A stretch of DNA of 64,000 nt from Elephas maximus indicus (GCF_024166365.1 NC_064821.1:47581093-47645092); one strand, 5' to 3'. Counted from the stretch's first letter, positions 1-10,499 are shown. A program made the numbers and translations. Notes: generated by a model not told the origin, from the sequence alone.

Positions 1-165
1 TCCGGGGGGCCTGACTTCAGAGGAAGCTGCTTGATCCTCTGTGGAACTGTCATGTGGAAAATCTGTCTCATGGTCATCTCGACATTGCTGAGGCCCAGAG
101 ATGAAATAACAACATGGTCTTTGAGCATCTCATCCATTTTGGCTAATGTGAACAAAACGTTGTCA
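1..165 (-). CDS. Candidate coding exon of an unidentified gene, cut by the window edge
   Basis: Read on the minus strand from 165 down to 1, one frame stays open for 54 codons. It starts DNVLFTLAKMDEMLKDHVV and ends near RIKQLPLKSGPP. Just upstream on that strand (positions 166-180) is an acceptor-like sequence, a pyrimidine-rich stretch ending in CAG, which would give a phase-1 start. The composition looks protein-like and no repeat family is recognisable here. No signal peptide, membrane span or known motif is visible and I cannot name the protein. Chance openness over this length is not rare (roughly one in ten), so this is a candidate only. The 3' end lies outside the window. Confidence 0.33.
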
Positions 166-333
166 CTGGGTGAGGATTTAGGAAAAGCCCTGACCAGTGT
201 CAAGGGTGCTTGCTTTTTTGTTGCTGTTACTCCTTTCAGGCCCCCCAGGAAAGTGCAGACGTCTCCTTTCCCTATCCCTTCCCCAGAAGAGGGGCTTTGA
301 AAAGGTCTGAGCTTCTTACTTGTACCCCCTGGT

Positions 334-533
334 AGACCCGTTGCCCATCAAGTCGATTCTGACTCATAGCATCCCTATAAGACAGAGTTGAACTGTCCCA
401 TGGAGTTTCCAAGGCTGTAAATCTTTACGGAAACAGACTGCCACATCTTTCTCCCATGGTGTGGCTGGTGGGTTTGAACTGTAGACCTTTCGATTAGCAG
501 ATTAGCACTTAACCAGTTTACCACCAGGACTCC
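334..533 (-). mobile_element. AfroSINE, long form
   Basis: Reverse-oriented AfroSINE including the extra middle segment of the long form (the 'agaaagatgtggcagtctg' type block). It is flanked by an 11-bp TSD, tac(c/t)ccctggt, at 323-333 and 534-544. Confidence 0.93.
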
Positions 534-544
534 TACTCCCTGGT

Positions 545-1155
545 GGGGGGAGGTAAAAAGTTCTTTTTATTTGAGGCTCACTGAGGAGGTTTCATTGGAT
601 TGTCCCACAGTGAGAGAGGAGACTCACCCAAGGGTGAAAAAAGAGGGCAAATATGCCCCCCTACCCCAAGGCAGAAAGCTTGTGTAGGCCTGGGGAATGG
701 GTGTGGGGACTTGGGGAGGGTGGAGGGTATCCTTGTTGGGTAGGGCAGGGGCTGCAGATCCATGACAGCCCTTGACCTTGACAGGGACCTCTAGGGTCTC
801 ATTGGCCAGAAGAGAGCTGGTAAGAGGCTCTGGGAACTCAAACCTGGGAGAGGAGGCCCCAGCTTCCATGCACCGAAGCTGGGCTTTTCCTTCTGTTCCA
901 GAGTCTTGGATGAGCCAAGGAGGGACAAACGTACACTAGTAGTGACTGGCATTGCTGCCTACCTTGCCTGGTAGGAGTCGAAAGCCAGGCTATGTTTGAT
1001 TTAGAAACATACTGTGACCGTTCTTGCATCCCAGGCCTTGCTGTAGGGGTGCAAGAGCCCACAGTTCTTGCTGTGGGTCCCATTCATTCCTGCCCTGCCC
1101 CAAAGCAGCCAGGTGGCTTTGGCACACGTGTCCTAGGTTTTAATAAATTTACATG
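545..1155. other. Single-copy sequence, no gene assigned
   Basis: GC-moderate sequence with no repeat I recognise. The minus strand has an acceptor-like site near 844-845 followed by a short open frame (FEFPEPLTSSLLANETLEVP). No convincing donor follows it and its phase does not join the exon candidate at the left edge, so no gene is called. Confidence 0.5.
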
Positions 1156-1159
1156 GAAA

Positions 1160-1740
1160 TCTTTGAACTCCTTTTTTTTTGTGTGGTAAAAAAATACATA
1201 ACAAAACATTTGCAAATTCAACAATTTGTACCTGTATAATTCAGAGCCATTATGTTCTTCATGTTATACAACCATTACCGCTATCTTCTTCCAGATGATT
1301 TCACCACCATTGACAGAAACTCAGTGCCCCCTAGGCAATGACTCTCCTTGCCCCTTCCCTCCCACCACTGGGAACCACTAATAAACTTTGATCTCTATAC
1401 GCTTGCCTACTTCATATAAGTAGGATCATACATATTTGTCTTTTGAGGACTGACTGATTTCACTCAGCATAATGTTTTCAAGATTCATCCATGTTGCAGC
1501 ATGTCAAATTACTTAAAAAATTTTTTATTATGGTAAAATACATATAACATAAAATTTGCCATTTTAACCATTCTTAAGTGGACAATTTAATGGCATTAAT
1601 TGCACTCAACATGTTGTGCGACCATCACCACTATTTACTTCCAAAGCTTTTCCATCACCCCGGACAGAAACTCTGTACCCATTAAGTACTAACTCCCTAT
1701 TCCAAACTTACTTTTAACAAGAGATATTGAAAAACTAAGC
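1160..1740 (-). mobile_element. L1 3' end remnants, antisense
   Basis: Two adjacent antisense copies (about 1160-1505 and 1510-1710) of the mammalian L1M 3' region. Each has the 'tggtaaaatacataacaaaat' style start, a block about accepting 'gttgtacaaccattacc', and a block ending in 'ttcatccatgttgcagcatgt'. The poly-T at 1170 is the copied poly-A tail. Confidence 0.75.
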
Positions 1741-2230
1741 TATCTTATCTTCAAAAAAAAAATGTGTATGCATTCACCCATAAAGAGAAATTAAGCCCTG
1801 ATACATTCTATGATGTGGATGAACCTTGAAAACATTATGTTGAATGAAATAAGTCAGACATGAAAGGACCCCACGTATACAAAATACCTAGAGCAGGCAA
1901 ATGCATAGATAGAAAAGTTTGTTAGTGGTTACCAGCGGTAGGTAAAAAAAAAAAAAAAGCAGGGGGAAATGGGGAGTTATTACTTAAGGGGTACTAAATT
2001 TCTGTTTGGAGTGTTGAAAAACTTTAGGAAATAGTGGTGATGTTTCCACAACATGGTGAATGTAATTAATGTTGCTGAATTGTACACTTGAAAATAGCTA
2101 ATATTAAGAACCTGCACACAAGTGCTTACAGAAGCTTTATTCACAGTTGCCCAAAATTGGAAGCAACCAAGATGCCCTTCAATAGGTGAATGGATAAATG
2201 AACTGTGGTACATCCATATGATGGAGGATT

Positions 2231-2391
2231 AAAACCCCATTGTCGAGGAGCCGATTGCAACTCATAGCAACCCTATAGGACAGAGTAGAACTGCCCCATA
2301 GAGTTTCCAAGGAGCGCCTGAAGGATTCGAACTGCCGATCTTTTGGTTAGCAGCCGTAGCTCTTGTCCACTACACCAACAGGGTTTCCACA
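2231..2391 (-). mobile_element. AfroSINE with perfect TSD
   Basis: Complete reverse-oriented AfroSINE. The 10-bp direct repeat atggaggatt is present at 2221-2230 and 2392-2401, so both ends of the insertion are fixed. Confidence 0.95.
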
Positions 2392-2888
2392 ATGGAGGAT
2401 TATTCAGTGTTAAAAAGAAATGAGCTATCAAGCCATGAAAAGACATGGAGGAATCTTAAATTCGTACTGCTGAGTGAAAGTAGCCAGTCTTGAAAAGGCT
2501 ATATACTGTTCTGTTCTAACTATATGACATTCTGGGAAAGAAAAAACTATAGAGAGAGTGGAAGGGGGCCAGGGGGAGGGAGGAGGCCTATGAATATGCA
2601 GAGCCCAGGGCATTTTAAGGGCAGTGAAACTATTCTGTATGATACTGTAATGGGGGACACATAACATTATGCACTTGTCAAAACCCATAGGACCGTACAC
2701 CAGAGAGTGAGCCCTAATGTAAACTATGGACTTTAGTTCATAATCATGTATCAACATTGATTCAATTGTAGTGAATGTATCACAGGAATGAAGATGTTAA
2801 CAAGAGGAGAAGCAGTGTGCAGGGGGGAGAGGGTGTATGGGAACTCTATACTTTCAGCATGATTTTTCTGTAAACCTAAAACTGCTCT

Positions 2889-2953
2889 ATAGGGTCGCTA
2901 TGAGTCGGAATCGACTTGATGGTGACAGGGCTTTTTCGTTGCATGTTTGTTTT
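2889..2953 (+). mobile_element. 5'-truncated AfroSINE tail
   Basis: Only the 3' (RTE-derived) part of an AfroSINE, starting at the 'tatagggtcgctatgagtc' block. A perfect 11-bp TSD, aaaactgctct, is at 2878-2888 and 2954-2964, so the truncation happened during insertion and not by later loss. Confidence 0.92.
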
Positions 2954-3042
2954 AAAACTGCTCTAAAAAATAATCTAATTTTAGAAAATGGTTAAAACAA
3001 TGAATTTTTATGTATATTTTACCAAACAAAATGTGTGCATTC

Positions 3043-3554
3043 ATCTCATGTCCCAGTGTGCACTCTGGCTCCAGACAAGGAGGCCACGGAAACAGGAGGT
3101 TGTGATTTCACCCCGATGCCAGGATGGCTCTGTAAACAGGAGGGACGACGCGTGTCACAGCCCGGCTGACACCCTCCCTGGGTGCACAGTGATTACAGAC
3201 TGGACGGCACGTATTACGGGAGGCGAGGCTCTGACCCTGCCACCCTTGTGACTGTCACCTTTGCACGTGGCAAGTCACTTCTCAGTTTCCTGACAGCCCA
3301 GCAGTTCTTTAGGACCAGGAACTTTTTTTTTTTTTTCAAATTTCACTCCAAGATCTTTGCCATCCCCCCAGCCTGTACACAGCCCCAGGCTAAGCACTTC
3401 CGGTATGGCTGCTGTAAGGAAGACTGTCACTGCTCAGCCCGATTATATCATGATTATTTATATTCTATGCCTTCTCTTTCAAGAATATTTTTTTGACATT
3501 TGCCTTCTGGCAGAACAGGGGCCCGTGAGTGGGAGTTGCGGGGAGGTGGATTTT
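3043..3554. other. Sequence without assigned gene
   Basis: Mixed composition with some faint MIR-like resemblance near 3200-3300 and a poly-T at 3325-3338. I see no gene here. Confidence 0.4.
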
Positions 3555-3732
3555 GGCTGAACACAAGAAAGCATTTTCTTAGCTAGAGCAGTTCAAAAAT
3601 GGAACGGCCTGACTCAGAAGACAGTGTGTCGCAGCCTGGATAAGATCCTCATGCAGTCCCCCAGAAATGCCCTGCCCACACTCAGAGAGAAGTTTGCAGG
3701 GACTGATGGTAACAGTCTATTTCTGAGCACCT
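3555..3732 (+). repeat. L3/CR1-like LINE 3' end relic, then an L2/MIR-like stub
   Basis: The order of phrases ('ttttggctgaacacaagaaa', 'agttcaaaaatggaacggcc', 'cctggataagatcct') resembles the 3' end of ancient CR1/L3 LINEs. It runs into 'ctgagcacctactatgtgc', typical of old L2/MIR ends, which is where the RTE nest inserted. Family assignment is from memory of general pattern only. Confidence 0.45.
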
Positions 3733-3741
3733 ACTATGTGC

Positions 3742-4898
3742 TCATCATTGCTGACGTCAGATGGATCTTGGCTGAGAGCAGAGAATACCAGAAAGATGTT
3801 TACCTGTGTTTTATGGACTTTGCAAAGGCTTTCGACTGTGTGGATCATAACAAATTATGGATAACATTGCAAAGAATGGGAATTCCAGAACACTTAATCG
3901 TGCTCATGAGGAACCTGTACCTAGATCAAGAGGCAGTTGTTCGGACAGAACAAGGGGATACTGCGTGGTTTGAAGTCAGGAAAGGTGTGTGTCAGGGTTG
4001 CATCCTTTCACCATACCTACTCAATCTGTATGCCGAGCAAGTAATCCGAGAAGCTGGACTATATGAAGGTGAACAGGGCATCAAGATTGGTAGAAGACTC
4101 ATTAACAACCTGTACTATGCAGATGACACAACCTTGCTTGCTGAAAGTGAAGAGGACTTGAAACACTTACTGATGAAGATCAAAGACCACAGCCTTCAGT
4201 ATGGATTGCGACTCAACATAAAGAAAACAAAAATCCTCATAACTGGACCAATAAGCAACATCATGATAAATGGAGAAAAGATCGAAGTTGCCAAGGATTT
4301 CATTTTACTTGGATCCACAATCAACAGCCATGGAAGCAGCAGTCAAGAAATCAAAAGACACGTTACATTAGGCAAATATGCTGCAAAATACCTCTTTAAG
4401 TGTTGAAAAGTAAAGATGCCACATTGAAGACTAAGGTGCTCTTGACCCAGGCCATGGTATTTTCAATCGCATCATATGTGAAAACTGGACAACGAATAAG
4501 GAAGACAGAAGAAGAATTGAGGCCTTTGAATTGTGGTGTTGGCGAAGAACATTGGATATACCATGCGCTGCCAAAAGAACGAACAAATCTGTCTTGGAAG
4601 AAGTATAATCAGAACGCTCCTTAGAAGCAAGGATGGCAAGACTACATCTTACATACTTCGGACTTGTTGTCAGGAGAGATCAGTCCCTAGAGAAGGACAT
4701 CATGCTTGGTAAAGTATAGGGTCAACAAATAAGAGGGAGACCCTCAACGAGATGGATTGACATGGTGGCTGCAACAATGGGCTCAAGCTTAATGATTGTG
4801 GGCACGGTGCAGGACCAGGCAGTGTTTTGTTCTGTGATACATAAGGTTGCTATGAGTCAGAACCAACTCGACAGCACCTAACAACAACAACAACAACA
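3742..4898 (+). mobile_element. RTE (BovB-clade) LINE, 5'-truncated
   Basis: The copy keeps the reverse transcriptase from palm motif A onwards, the C-terminal part, and the RTE 3' end with its (AAC)n tail at about 4880-4898. The direct repeat actatgtgc at 3733-3741 and 4899-4907 marks the target site. RTE LINEs end in short simple repeats instead of a long poly-A tail, as seen here. This is the LINE family that supplies the AfroSINE tail. Confidence 0.93.
3747..4624 (+). pseudogene. RTE reverse transcriptase, partial, one frameshift
   Basis: About 220 RTE codons are open from 3747 to 4406. They include motif A (AKAFDCVDHNKLW), motif B (GCILSPYLLNLYAE) and the catalytic YADD at 4116-4127, so the active-site aspartates are still encoded. 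The endonuclease and the start of the reverse transcriptase are missing through 5' truncation. A frameshift near 4400 ends the frame, and the remaining C-terminal sequence continues in another frame to about 4624. An upstream ATG at 3624 in the flanking relic is in frame by chance. The enzyme would copy RTE RNA at a nicked target; this copy cannot do so by itself. Confidence 0.88.
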
Positions 4899-4907
4899 AC
4901 TATGTGC

Positions 4908-5047
4908 CCTGGCGGCTCAATGATTAAGAGCTCGGCATCTAACAAAAAGGTCGGCAGTTTGAATCCACCAGCCACTCCTTGGAAACCCTATGGGGCTGTT
5001 CCACTCTGTCCTATAGGGTTGCAATGAGTCGGAATTGACTTGATGGC
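4908..5047 (+). mobile_element. AfroSINE
   Basis: Plus-oriented AfroSINE beginning directly after the second copy of the actatgtgc target repeat. Its tail runs straight into another AfroSINE head at 5048. Confidence 0.9.
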
Positions 5048-5400
5048 AGCCCTGGTGGCATAGTCGTTGAGAGTTCGTCTGATAAGGAAAAGTTGGGCAG
5101 TTCAAATCCACTAGCTGCTCCTTTGGACATGTTATCAGGAGAAATCACTCCCTGGAGAAAGGCATCATGCTTGGTAAAGTAGAGCGTCAACAAAAAAGAG
5201 GAAGGCCCTCGACAAGATGGACTGATACAGTGGCTGCAACAATGGGCTCAAGCATAATAACGATTTTGAGAATGGTGCAGGATTGGGCAGTGTTTCATTC
5301 TGTTGTACATAGGGTCACTATGAGTCAGAATTAACTCCACTGCATCTAACAACAGCTGCTCCTCGGAAATCCTATGGGGCAGTTCTACTCTGTCCTAAGA
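5048..5400 (+). mobile_element. AfroSINE split by an RTE 3' fragment
   Basis: The AfroSINE head lies at 5048-5122 and the remaining part at 5354-5400. Between them sits an RTE 3' end. The 10-bp repeat agctgctcct occurs at 5113-5122 and 5354-5363, and it is the SINE's own sequence duplicated on insertion. Confidence 0.9.
5123..5353 (+). mobile_element. RTE 3' end inserted in an AfroSINE
   Basis: This is the last ~230 bp of the RTE LINE, starting near 'ggacatgttatcagg' and ending in 'ctaacaac'. The flanking agctgctcct TSD shows it landed as a severely 5'-truncated copy. Confidence 0.92.
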
Positions 5401-5407
5401 GTCTAAA

Positions 5408-6415
5408 GACCTGGTACCACAGCGGTTAAGAGCTCTGCTGCTAGCCAAAACGTCATCAGTTTTCAGAGTGGTAGGGGCCTGCAGACCATGGTTTCAGGGG
5501 ACATCTAGGTCAATTGGCACAACAAAGTGTATTAAGAAAATGTTCTGCGTTCCACTTTGGTGAGTGGTGTCTATGGTCTTAGAAGCTAGCAAGCAGCCAT
5601 CTAAGAGGCATCAATTGTTCCCAACCCACCTGGAGCAAAGGAGAATGAAGAACACCAAAGACACAAGGAAAATACTAGCCCAAGACACAAAAAGGGCCAC
5701 ATAAAACAGAGACTCCATCAGCCTGAGACCAGAAGAACTAGATGGTGCCCAGCTACCACCAATGACTGCCCTGACAAGGAACACAACAGAGAGTCCCTGA
5801 CGGAGCAGGAGAAAAGTAGAGTGCAGAACTCAAATTCTAGTAAAAAGACCAGACTTAACGTTCAGACTGAGACTGGAGGAACCCCAGAATACATGGCCCC
5901 CCGACTCTGTTAACCCAGAACTAAATACATTCCCGAAGCCAACTCTTCAGACAAAGATTAGACTGGACTATAAGACATAAAATGATACTCACGAAGAGTG
6001 TGATTTTTAGTTCAAGTAGATACGCGAGACTAAATGGGCAGCTCCTGTCCAGAGGTGAGATGAGAAGGCGGAAAGGGATAGGAGCTGGTTGAATGGACGT
6101 GGGAAATCCAGGGTGGAAAGGAGGAGTGTGCTGTCACATTACAGGGAGAGCAACTAGGGTCACAAAACAATGTGTGTATAAATTTTTGTATGTGAAACTA
6201 ACTTGAGCTATAAACTTTCACCTAAAACACAATAAAATATAACAAAAAAAATTTTTTTAAAAAAAGGTCAGCAGTTTGAACCCATCAGCTGCTGAGTGGA
6301 AGAAAGATGTGGCAGTCAGCTTCAGTAAAGTTTACAGCATTGGAAAATCTATGCGCAGCTCTGCTCTGTCCTATAGGCTGCTATGAGTCAGAATCAACTT
6401 GATGGCAACGGGTTT
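5408..6415 (+). mobile_element. AfroSINE (long form) split by an L1 3' end
   Basis: The head is at 5408-5461 and the body and tail at 6261-6415, including the long-form middle block. The insert between them is an L1 3' UTR. The SINE sequence around the break, aaaa(c/g)gtca(t/g)cagttt, appears on both sides (about 5447-5462 and 6262-6277) and serves as TSD. Confidence 0.88.
5462..6260 (+). mobile_element. L1 3' UTR, 5'-truncated
   Basis: This matches the 3' UTR of the long L1 at 33.2-34.0 kb in block order, and the antisense copy at 55.8-56.2 kb. It ends in an A-rich tail with 'aataaaatataac'. It carries no coding sequence and is nested within an AfroSINE. Confidence 0.88.
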
Positions 6416-6852
6416 ACTATGTGCCAGGCATGGTTCAAAGCACTTTTTTTTTTTTAATTGTCCTGTAAATATACATAACAAAACATTTGCCAACTGAAGA
6501 ATTTTTACATGTACAATTTAGTGACATTGATTACATTTTTTAAATAATATTTTACTATGTTTTCGGTGAGATTTTTACACATCAAATTAGGTTCCCATTT
6601 GACAATTTCTACACAAATTGTTCAACGACTTCAGTTACATTTTTCACAACATGTCAACATTCTCTTTAACTGTGTTCTGCTTGTAACAGCGATCACACTC
6701 TTCATGTTGTACAACCATTATCACGATCCTTTTCTGAGTTAGTCCACCACCATTAACATCAACTCTGTGCCCCCTAAACAGTAACTCCCTCTTTCTCCCC
6801 TCCCCCGTCCCTGGTAACCACTAATGAGCTTTGGTTTTTATATATTTGTCTA

Positions 6853-6970
6853 TCGGCAGTTCAAATCCACCAGGTGCTCCTTGGAAACTCTATGGGGCAG
6901 TTCTACTTTATCCTCTAGGGTGCCTATGAGTCAGAATCGACTCGACGGCACTGAGTTTTTTTTTTTTTTC
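6853..6970 (+). mobile_element. 5'-truncated AfroSINE
   Basis: Starts inside the AfroSINE at 'cggcagttcaaatccacc' and ends with a T-rich tail at about 6956-6970. It is inserted in antisense L1 sequence; I found no clear TSD. Confidence 0.88.
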
Positions 6971-7112
6971 GTATAAGTGGAATCATACAGTATTTGTCCT
7001 TTTGTGATTGACTTCTTTGCTTAGCGTAATGTCTTCAAGCTTCATCCATGTTGTTGCATGCATCAGGACCTCATTTCTCTTTATAGCTGATTCATATTTC
7101 ATTGCACATATA

Positions 7113-7592
7113 TGCTTGTTTACCCCGCTTTACGGAAGTTCACTTTACCCCACTTCTGTTTTGCAGAAGACTTACACTAATACCTGTTTTCGATAACCAA
7201 AAGAAATCGGAAGAGGATTTTTGCTTTTACAAAAAAAGGCAAAAAGCAAAAGTAGTGTTCAGCACTCATTTTGTGGTGAACCGTTAAAGAGGTAGCATGC
7301 ACCCTGAGCAGCAAGAGCAGTGTCACCAAGCTCCTTCCCTGGGAACTACACTGTGCAAACATTATTTCTACTTTATATGGGCTGTGTATTTTTCATATCA
7401 TTCCTGCTTTTATTATGTTAGTGTTATTTTAGGTTTTATGTGTTATTTGGTAGGTTATTTTGGGGGCCTGGGAATGCTCAAAAATTTTTCGCGTATAAAT
7501 TAACGGTAATTGCTTCTCCACTTTACGCCATTTTGGTTTATGGAAGTTTTCAGAAGAATGCTCTGTTTTCAGATAGCGAGGGAAACCTGTGC
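7113..7592. mobile_element. Unidentified ~480-bp insertion inside L1
   Basis: L1 sequence stops near 7112 and resumes near 7593 at 'ttttgtttatccattcatct'. The intervening segment is unlike L1 and carries repeated 'actttacg / tttatggaagtt' motifs near both ends, which hints at a DNA transposon. I could not define terminal inverted repeats, and no coding potential is visible. Confidence 0.45.
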
Positions 7593-7702
7593 CTCATTTT
7601 GTTTATCCATTCATCTGTTGATGGACATTTCAGTTATTTCCACCTTTTGGCTATTGTGAACATGCTTCAGTGAGCGTTGGTATACAAGTTTCTGTGCTCC
7701 TG

Positions 7703-7935
7703 TCTAAGCACTTTTATGCTAATAAAGTCATTGAATCTTCAAACAACCCCACGAAGCAGGCACTATTACGGCTTATTATTACCTTCATTTTAAAGCTGAA
7801 AAAACTGAGACACAAGGAGGTTCAGTAACCTGCCCAAGTCACAGGGAGCCCAGGTCAACACCTATGCAGTCTAACTCCAGATCCCATGCTTGTATCCGCT
7901 GCACTTTGTGATCCAGAGAGTTATGTAACAGAGCG
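7703..7935 (+). repeat. MIR
   Basis: Classical MIR core order: 'aagcactttta', 'cccacgaagcaggcacta', 'ctgaaaaaactgagacacaa', 'gtcacagggagcccaggtc'. Sense orientation. Confidence 0.85.
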
Positions 7936-8345
7936 CGGTGACCAGCTGCTCTGTGCTAAAAGATAGTTGACAGCATGAAACCCTGGGTTAGAAGTCAGGA
8001 GGACTGCTAGATTCCAGAGTCAAGACAACATCTGTTGACAAGAACTCTCTGAAAGGAAGCCCTATGATGGCCTGGCTGACTTTCTGCCCCAGCTCAGGGG
8101 AGTGGGCATGTGGAATGCAGAAATACAGGACCCACCACTCACAGGCTTCGCATCAAGTTAGTTTTGCCCCACCCACCATGCACCCTAGTTCTATGAACTG
8201 GATTCTTGCCCTGTTCCTGCCAATGAGTCCCTGGCTTTTGCTGCAGTTGCAGGAATCTGTCTCAGACTTTTCCCTAAGGCCTTGGTCATCTGCCCAGGAT
8301 GACAATGTCTCTTATACTGCCTTACGGGGAAGTGGCAAGAACATC
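7936..8345. other. Single-copy sequence
   Basis: No repeat recognised. A 100-codon open frame at 8064-8366 (plus) has no splice or start context that supports it and runs into a MIR, so it is not called. Confidence 0.5.
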
Positions 8346-8545
8346 AGCCGTGGAATGTGGGCTTGAAGCCTGAATCTACCACCCCTGGAGAAATTGCTTA
8401 CATTTCTAATCCTTATTTTCCATGGCTATAGATAGGAATAATATACCTATTTCATAAGACTGTGGTGGAGATCCCAGTGTACTATCACACAAAAGTGCCT
8501 AGCATGCAGCAAGACTCTACAGACACTGGTTGACTTTCCACTGTT
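8346..8545 (+). repeat. MIR
   Basis: The MIR blocks corresponding to 'taggaataatatacctattt' and 'aaaagtgcctagcatgcagc' are visible in sense orientation. Confidence 0.72.
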
Positions 8546-9204
8546 TCCCACCACCATCTAGATTGGATTCCGACACTCAGCCCAGCCCTCAGACATTTAG
8601 CCCGTAAGGGACAGCCTGGGCCAGATGGGTGCCTTCTAAAAAAGACAGTTCAACAAAGTCCAAGGAAGAAAGAATTCTCTTGCATATGCATTTGCCCAGT
8701 AGTGGAAAGAGTGAGAGGGACCCTCCCTTTGAACCACTGCTCTGAGTCAGATAACTCTGGTGCCTCTTAGCTCGAGGACCTGCTATGTTTGTAAAATGAG
8801 AAATGACCAGAATATTCCTTACACTCCCTCTAGCTCTAAGGTGTTCTGATTCATGACCAAGGGAAGAAGGAAAACATGTATATAATAAAATAAAATGCTT
8901 TCTGTTGTGGTCCAAGAAAGAGGACAGAACTAATAAATCATAATCCAGCCCCCGTACTGCTCGGAAATTTGGGCTCTAGCATGAAGATGCTTGCTCTGGT
9001 TTCCTTATGCTTTTATTTCACAAAGGCCCAAAGACATGACATTTACTAATGCCTTGATAATAGATTCTAATCAGGTGAATTGCCCTAAAGGCTGTAACTT
9101 TACACTATACAGGCTTCTCTGGGAAATCTTAAGTGTTTATGTGTCACTTAGCTACAAGTAAAAGTACTTCACAAGCATTACCCATATTTATGTTTTCCTT
9201 GCAA
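8546..9204. other. Single-copy sequence with weak MIR-like patch
   Basis: Mostly unrecognised. The stretch about 8735-8860 (conserved 'gtttgtaaaatgagaaatga') may be another old MIR. No gene seen. Confidence 0.45.
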
Positions 9205-9505
9205 TAGTTCTGTTGTTAGTTGCCCTCTAGTCAGCTCGGACTCACGGTGACCTTGTGCGTAACAGAACAAACGTTGCTGAGTCCTGCGTGATTGTTGGTA
9301 TGCTTGAGTCCGTTAGTGGCTATCGTGTCAATTCATCCCATTGAGGGCCTCCCTCACTTTCCCTCTACCAAACACGATGACCTATTCTAGCAACTGATCT
9401 TTCCTGATGACATGTCCAAAGTAAGCCTGTCAAAGTCTAGCCATCCTCATTTTTAAGGGACATTCTGGTTGCATTTCTTCTAAGACTGAAGTGTTCATTT
9501 TCATT
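9205..9505 (-). mobile_element. RTE 3' end, antisense
   Basis: Begins with the reverse-complemented (GTT)n tail and the 'gttgccctctagtcagctc' block, then runs about 300 bp into the RTE coding 3' end. It is more diverged than the copies at 34 kb. Confidence 0.88.
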
Positions 9506-10330
9506 TTAGGACGTTTTGAATATGAGTCTCCTCCTTTGGGGTGGAAAATTGTCTGCCACTAATTTGGGTAGAAAAAAAGGTCTCAGACAATTGATATAGG
9601 TCACAACCCCAGACTTTGCAGGTTGTTTGGAAGGGCCAAGGAGCCATTCTCAGCCCAGAAGAGGATTAGCTTGGGTGCCACTGGATTGTAGCATCATCTG
9701 AAGAGCTTCTTGTTGGCGATTTTACAATGTCCATGAAAAGGAACATGGGGGTGCTTTCTTTTCTGGGTGCATTCTGAGTTAGGTTATAATCTGGAAGAGG
9801 AGACTCCAGCCTGCCAATCTGTAAATTTCTTAAACCTTTTCTACAAAATATTTCCAAGGTCTCTTGGAGAATAATGACAAAGTAAGATCCACTATGTATA
9901 CACCTCACATGGCTCCCTATCAATGGCCCATGGTGAGCTGGTCCCAGATGCAAGCATGGAAGTCGTCAGGCCTGTCAGGAGCAAAATTGAAGAGGGCTGG
10001 GGCATTGGTCTGGGGCTTTATCTTTTGTCTCCTCCCTTTTACCTGCTTACAGGTCCTCCTTTTTACAGGTATTTGTATTTTAAAAGAGAACTTTGTTGGT
10101 CCAAATGGATTTTGTAGAGGTGAAATGTAGGTGTCAGATAACTCACAAACTTGGGGAGTTCCCAAGGCTGCACGTCTGCTCCCACCTCCCCCCATATACC
10201 TTCTTCTCCATGACACAGCCCCCATCTATAGCATCGGGGCTACATAGCCCAACTTCCAAAGCCCTCCACAGGTTGTCCTAGCTTTACCCCTAGACAATTC
10301 TGTCGCCAATCTTTAGCACACACTCCAAAA
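9506..10330. other. Single-copy sequence
   Basis: No repeat or gene recognised. Overlapping open frames on both strands between 9864 and 10225 lack supporting signals. Confidence 0.5.
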
Positions 10331-10497
10331 AACCCAAGCCAAACTCGTTGACATCAAGCCGATTCCAACTCATAGCGACCCTGTAGGACAGAGTATAACT
10401 GCCTCATAGAGTTTCCAAGGAGCACCTGGTGGATTCCAACTGCCGATCTTTTGGTTAGCAGCCATAGCACTCAACCACTACACCACCTGGGTTTCCC
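10331..10497 (-). mobile_element. AfroSINE
   Basis: Full-length reverse AfroSINE from 'aacccaagccaaactcgttg' to 'ccacctgggtttccc'. A TSD is not clear. Confidence 0.92.
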
Positions 10498-10499
10498 AG

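Larger units (their letters stand above)
1745..2990 (+). mobile_element. L1 3' end, sense, broken by two AfroSINEs
   Basis: Sense-strand L1 3' sequence of an old subfamily, recognisable from blocks such as 'tcacagttgcccaaaattgg' and 'gaatggataaatgaactgtg'. It contains a full AfroSINE at 2231-2391 and a truncated one at 2889-2953. The reading frame is lost. Confidence 0.75.
6440..7702 (-). mobile_element. L1 3' end, antisense, with two insertions
   Basis: Antisense L1M 3' sequence at 6440-6852, 6971-7112 and 7593-7702. The first gap holds an AfroSINE fragment and the second holds an unidentified element. The blocks 'gtggaatcatacagtatttg' and 'catctgttgatggacattt' are diagnostic. Confidence 0.78.

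Noticed and set aside
213-240. Plus-strand splice acceptor (tttttgttgctgttactcctttcag)-like tract
   Set aside because: No open exon with a donor follows before the AfroSINE at 334, and the minus-strand reading is better supported.
780-843. Second minus-strand exon near the left edge
   Set aside because: The acceptor is reasonable but the only nearby GT is a poor donor, and the phase does not fit the exon at 1-165.
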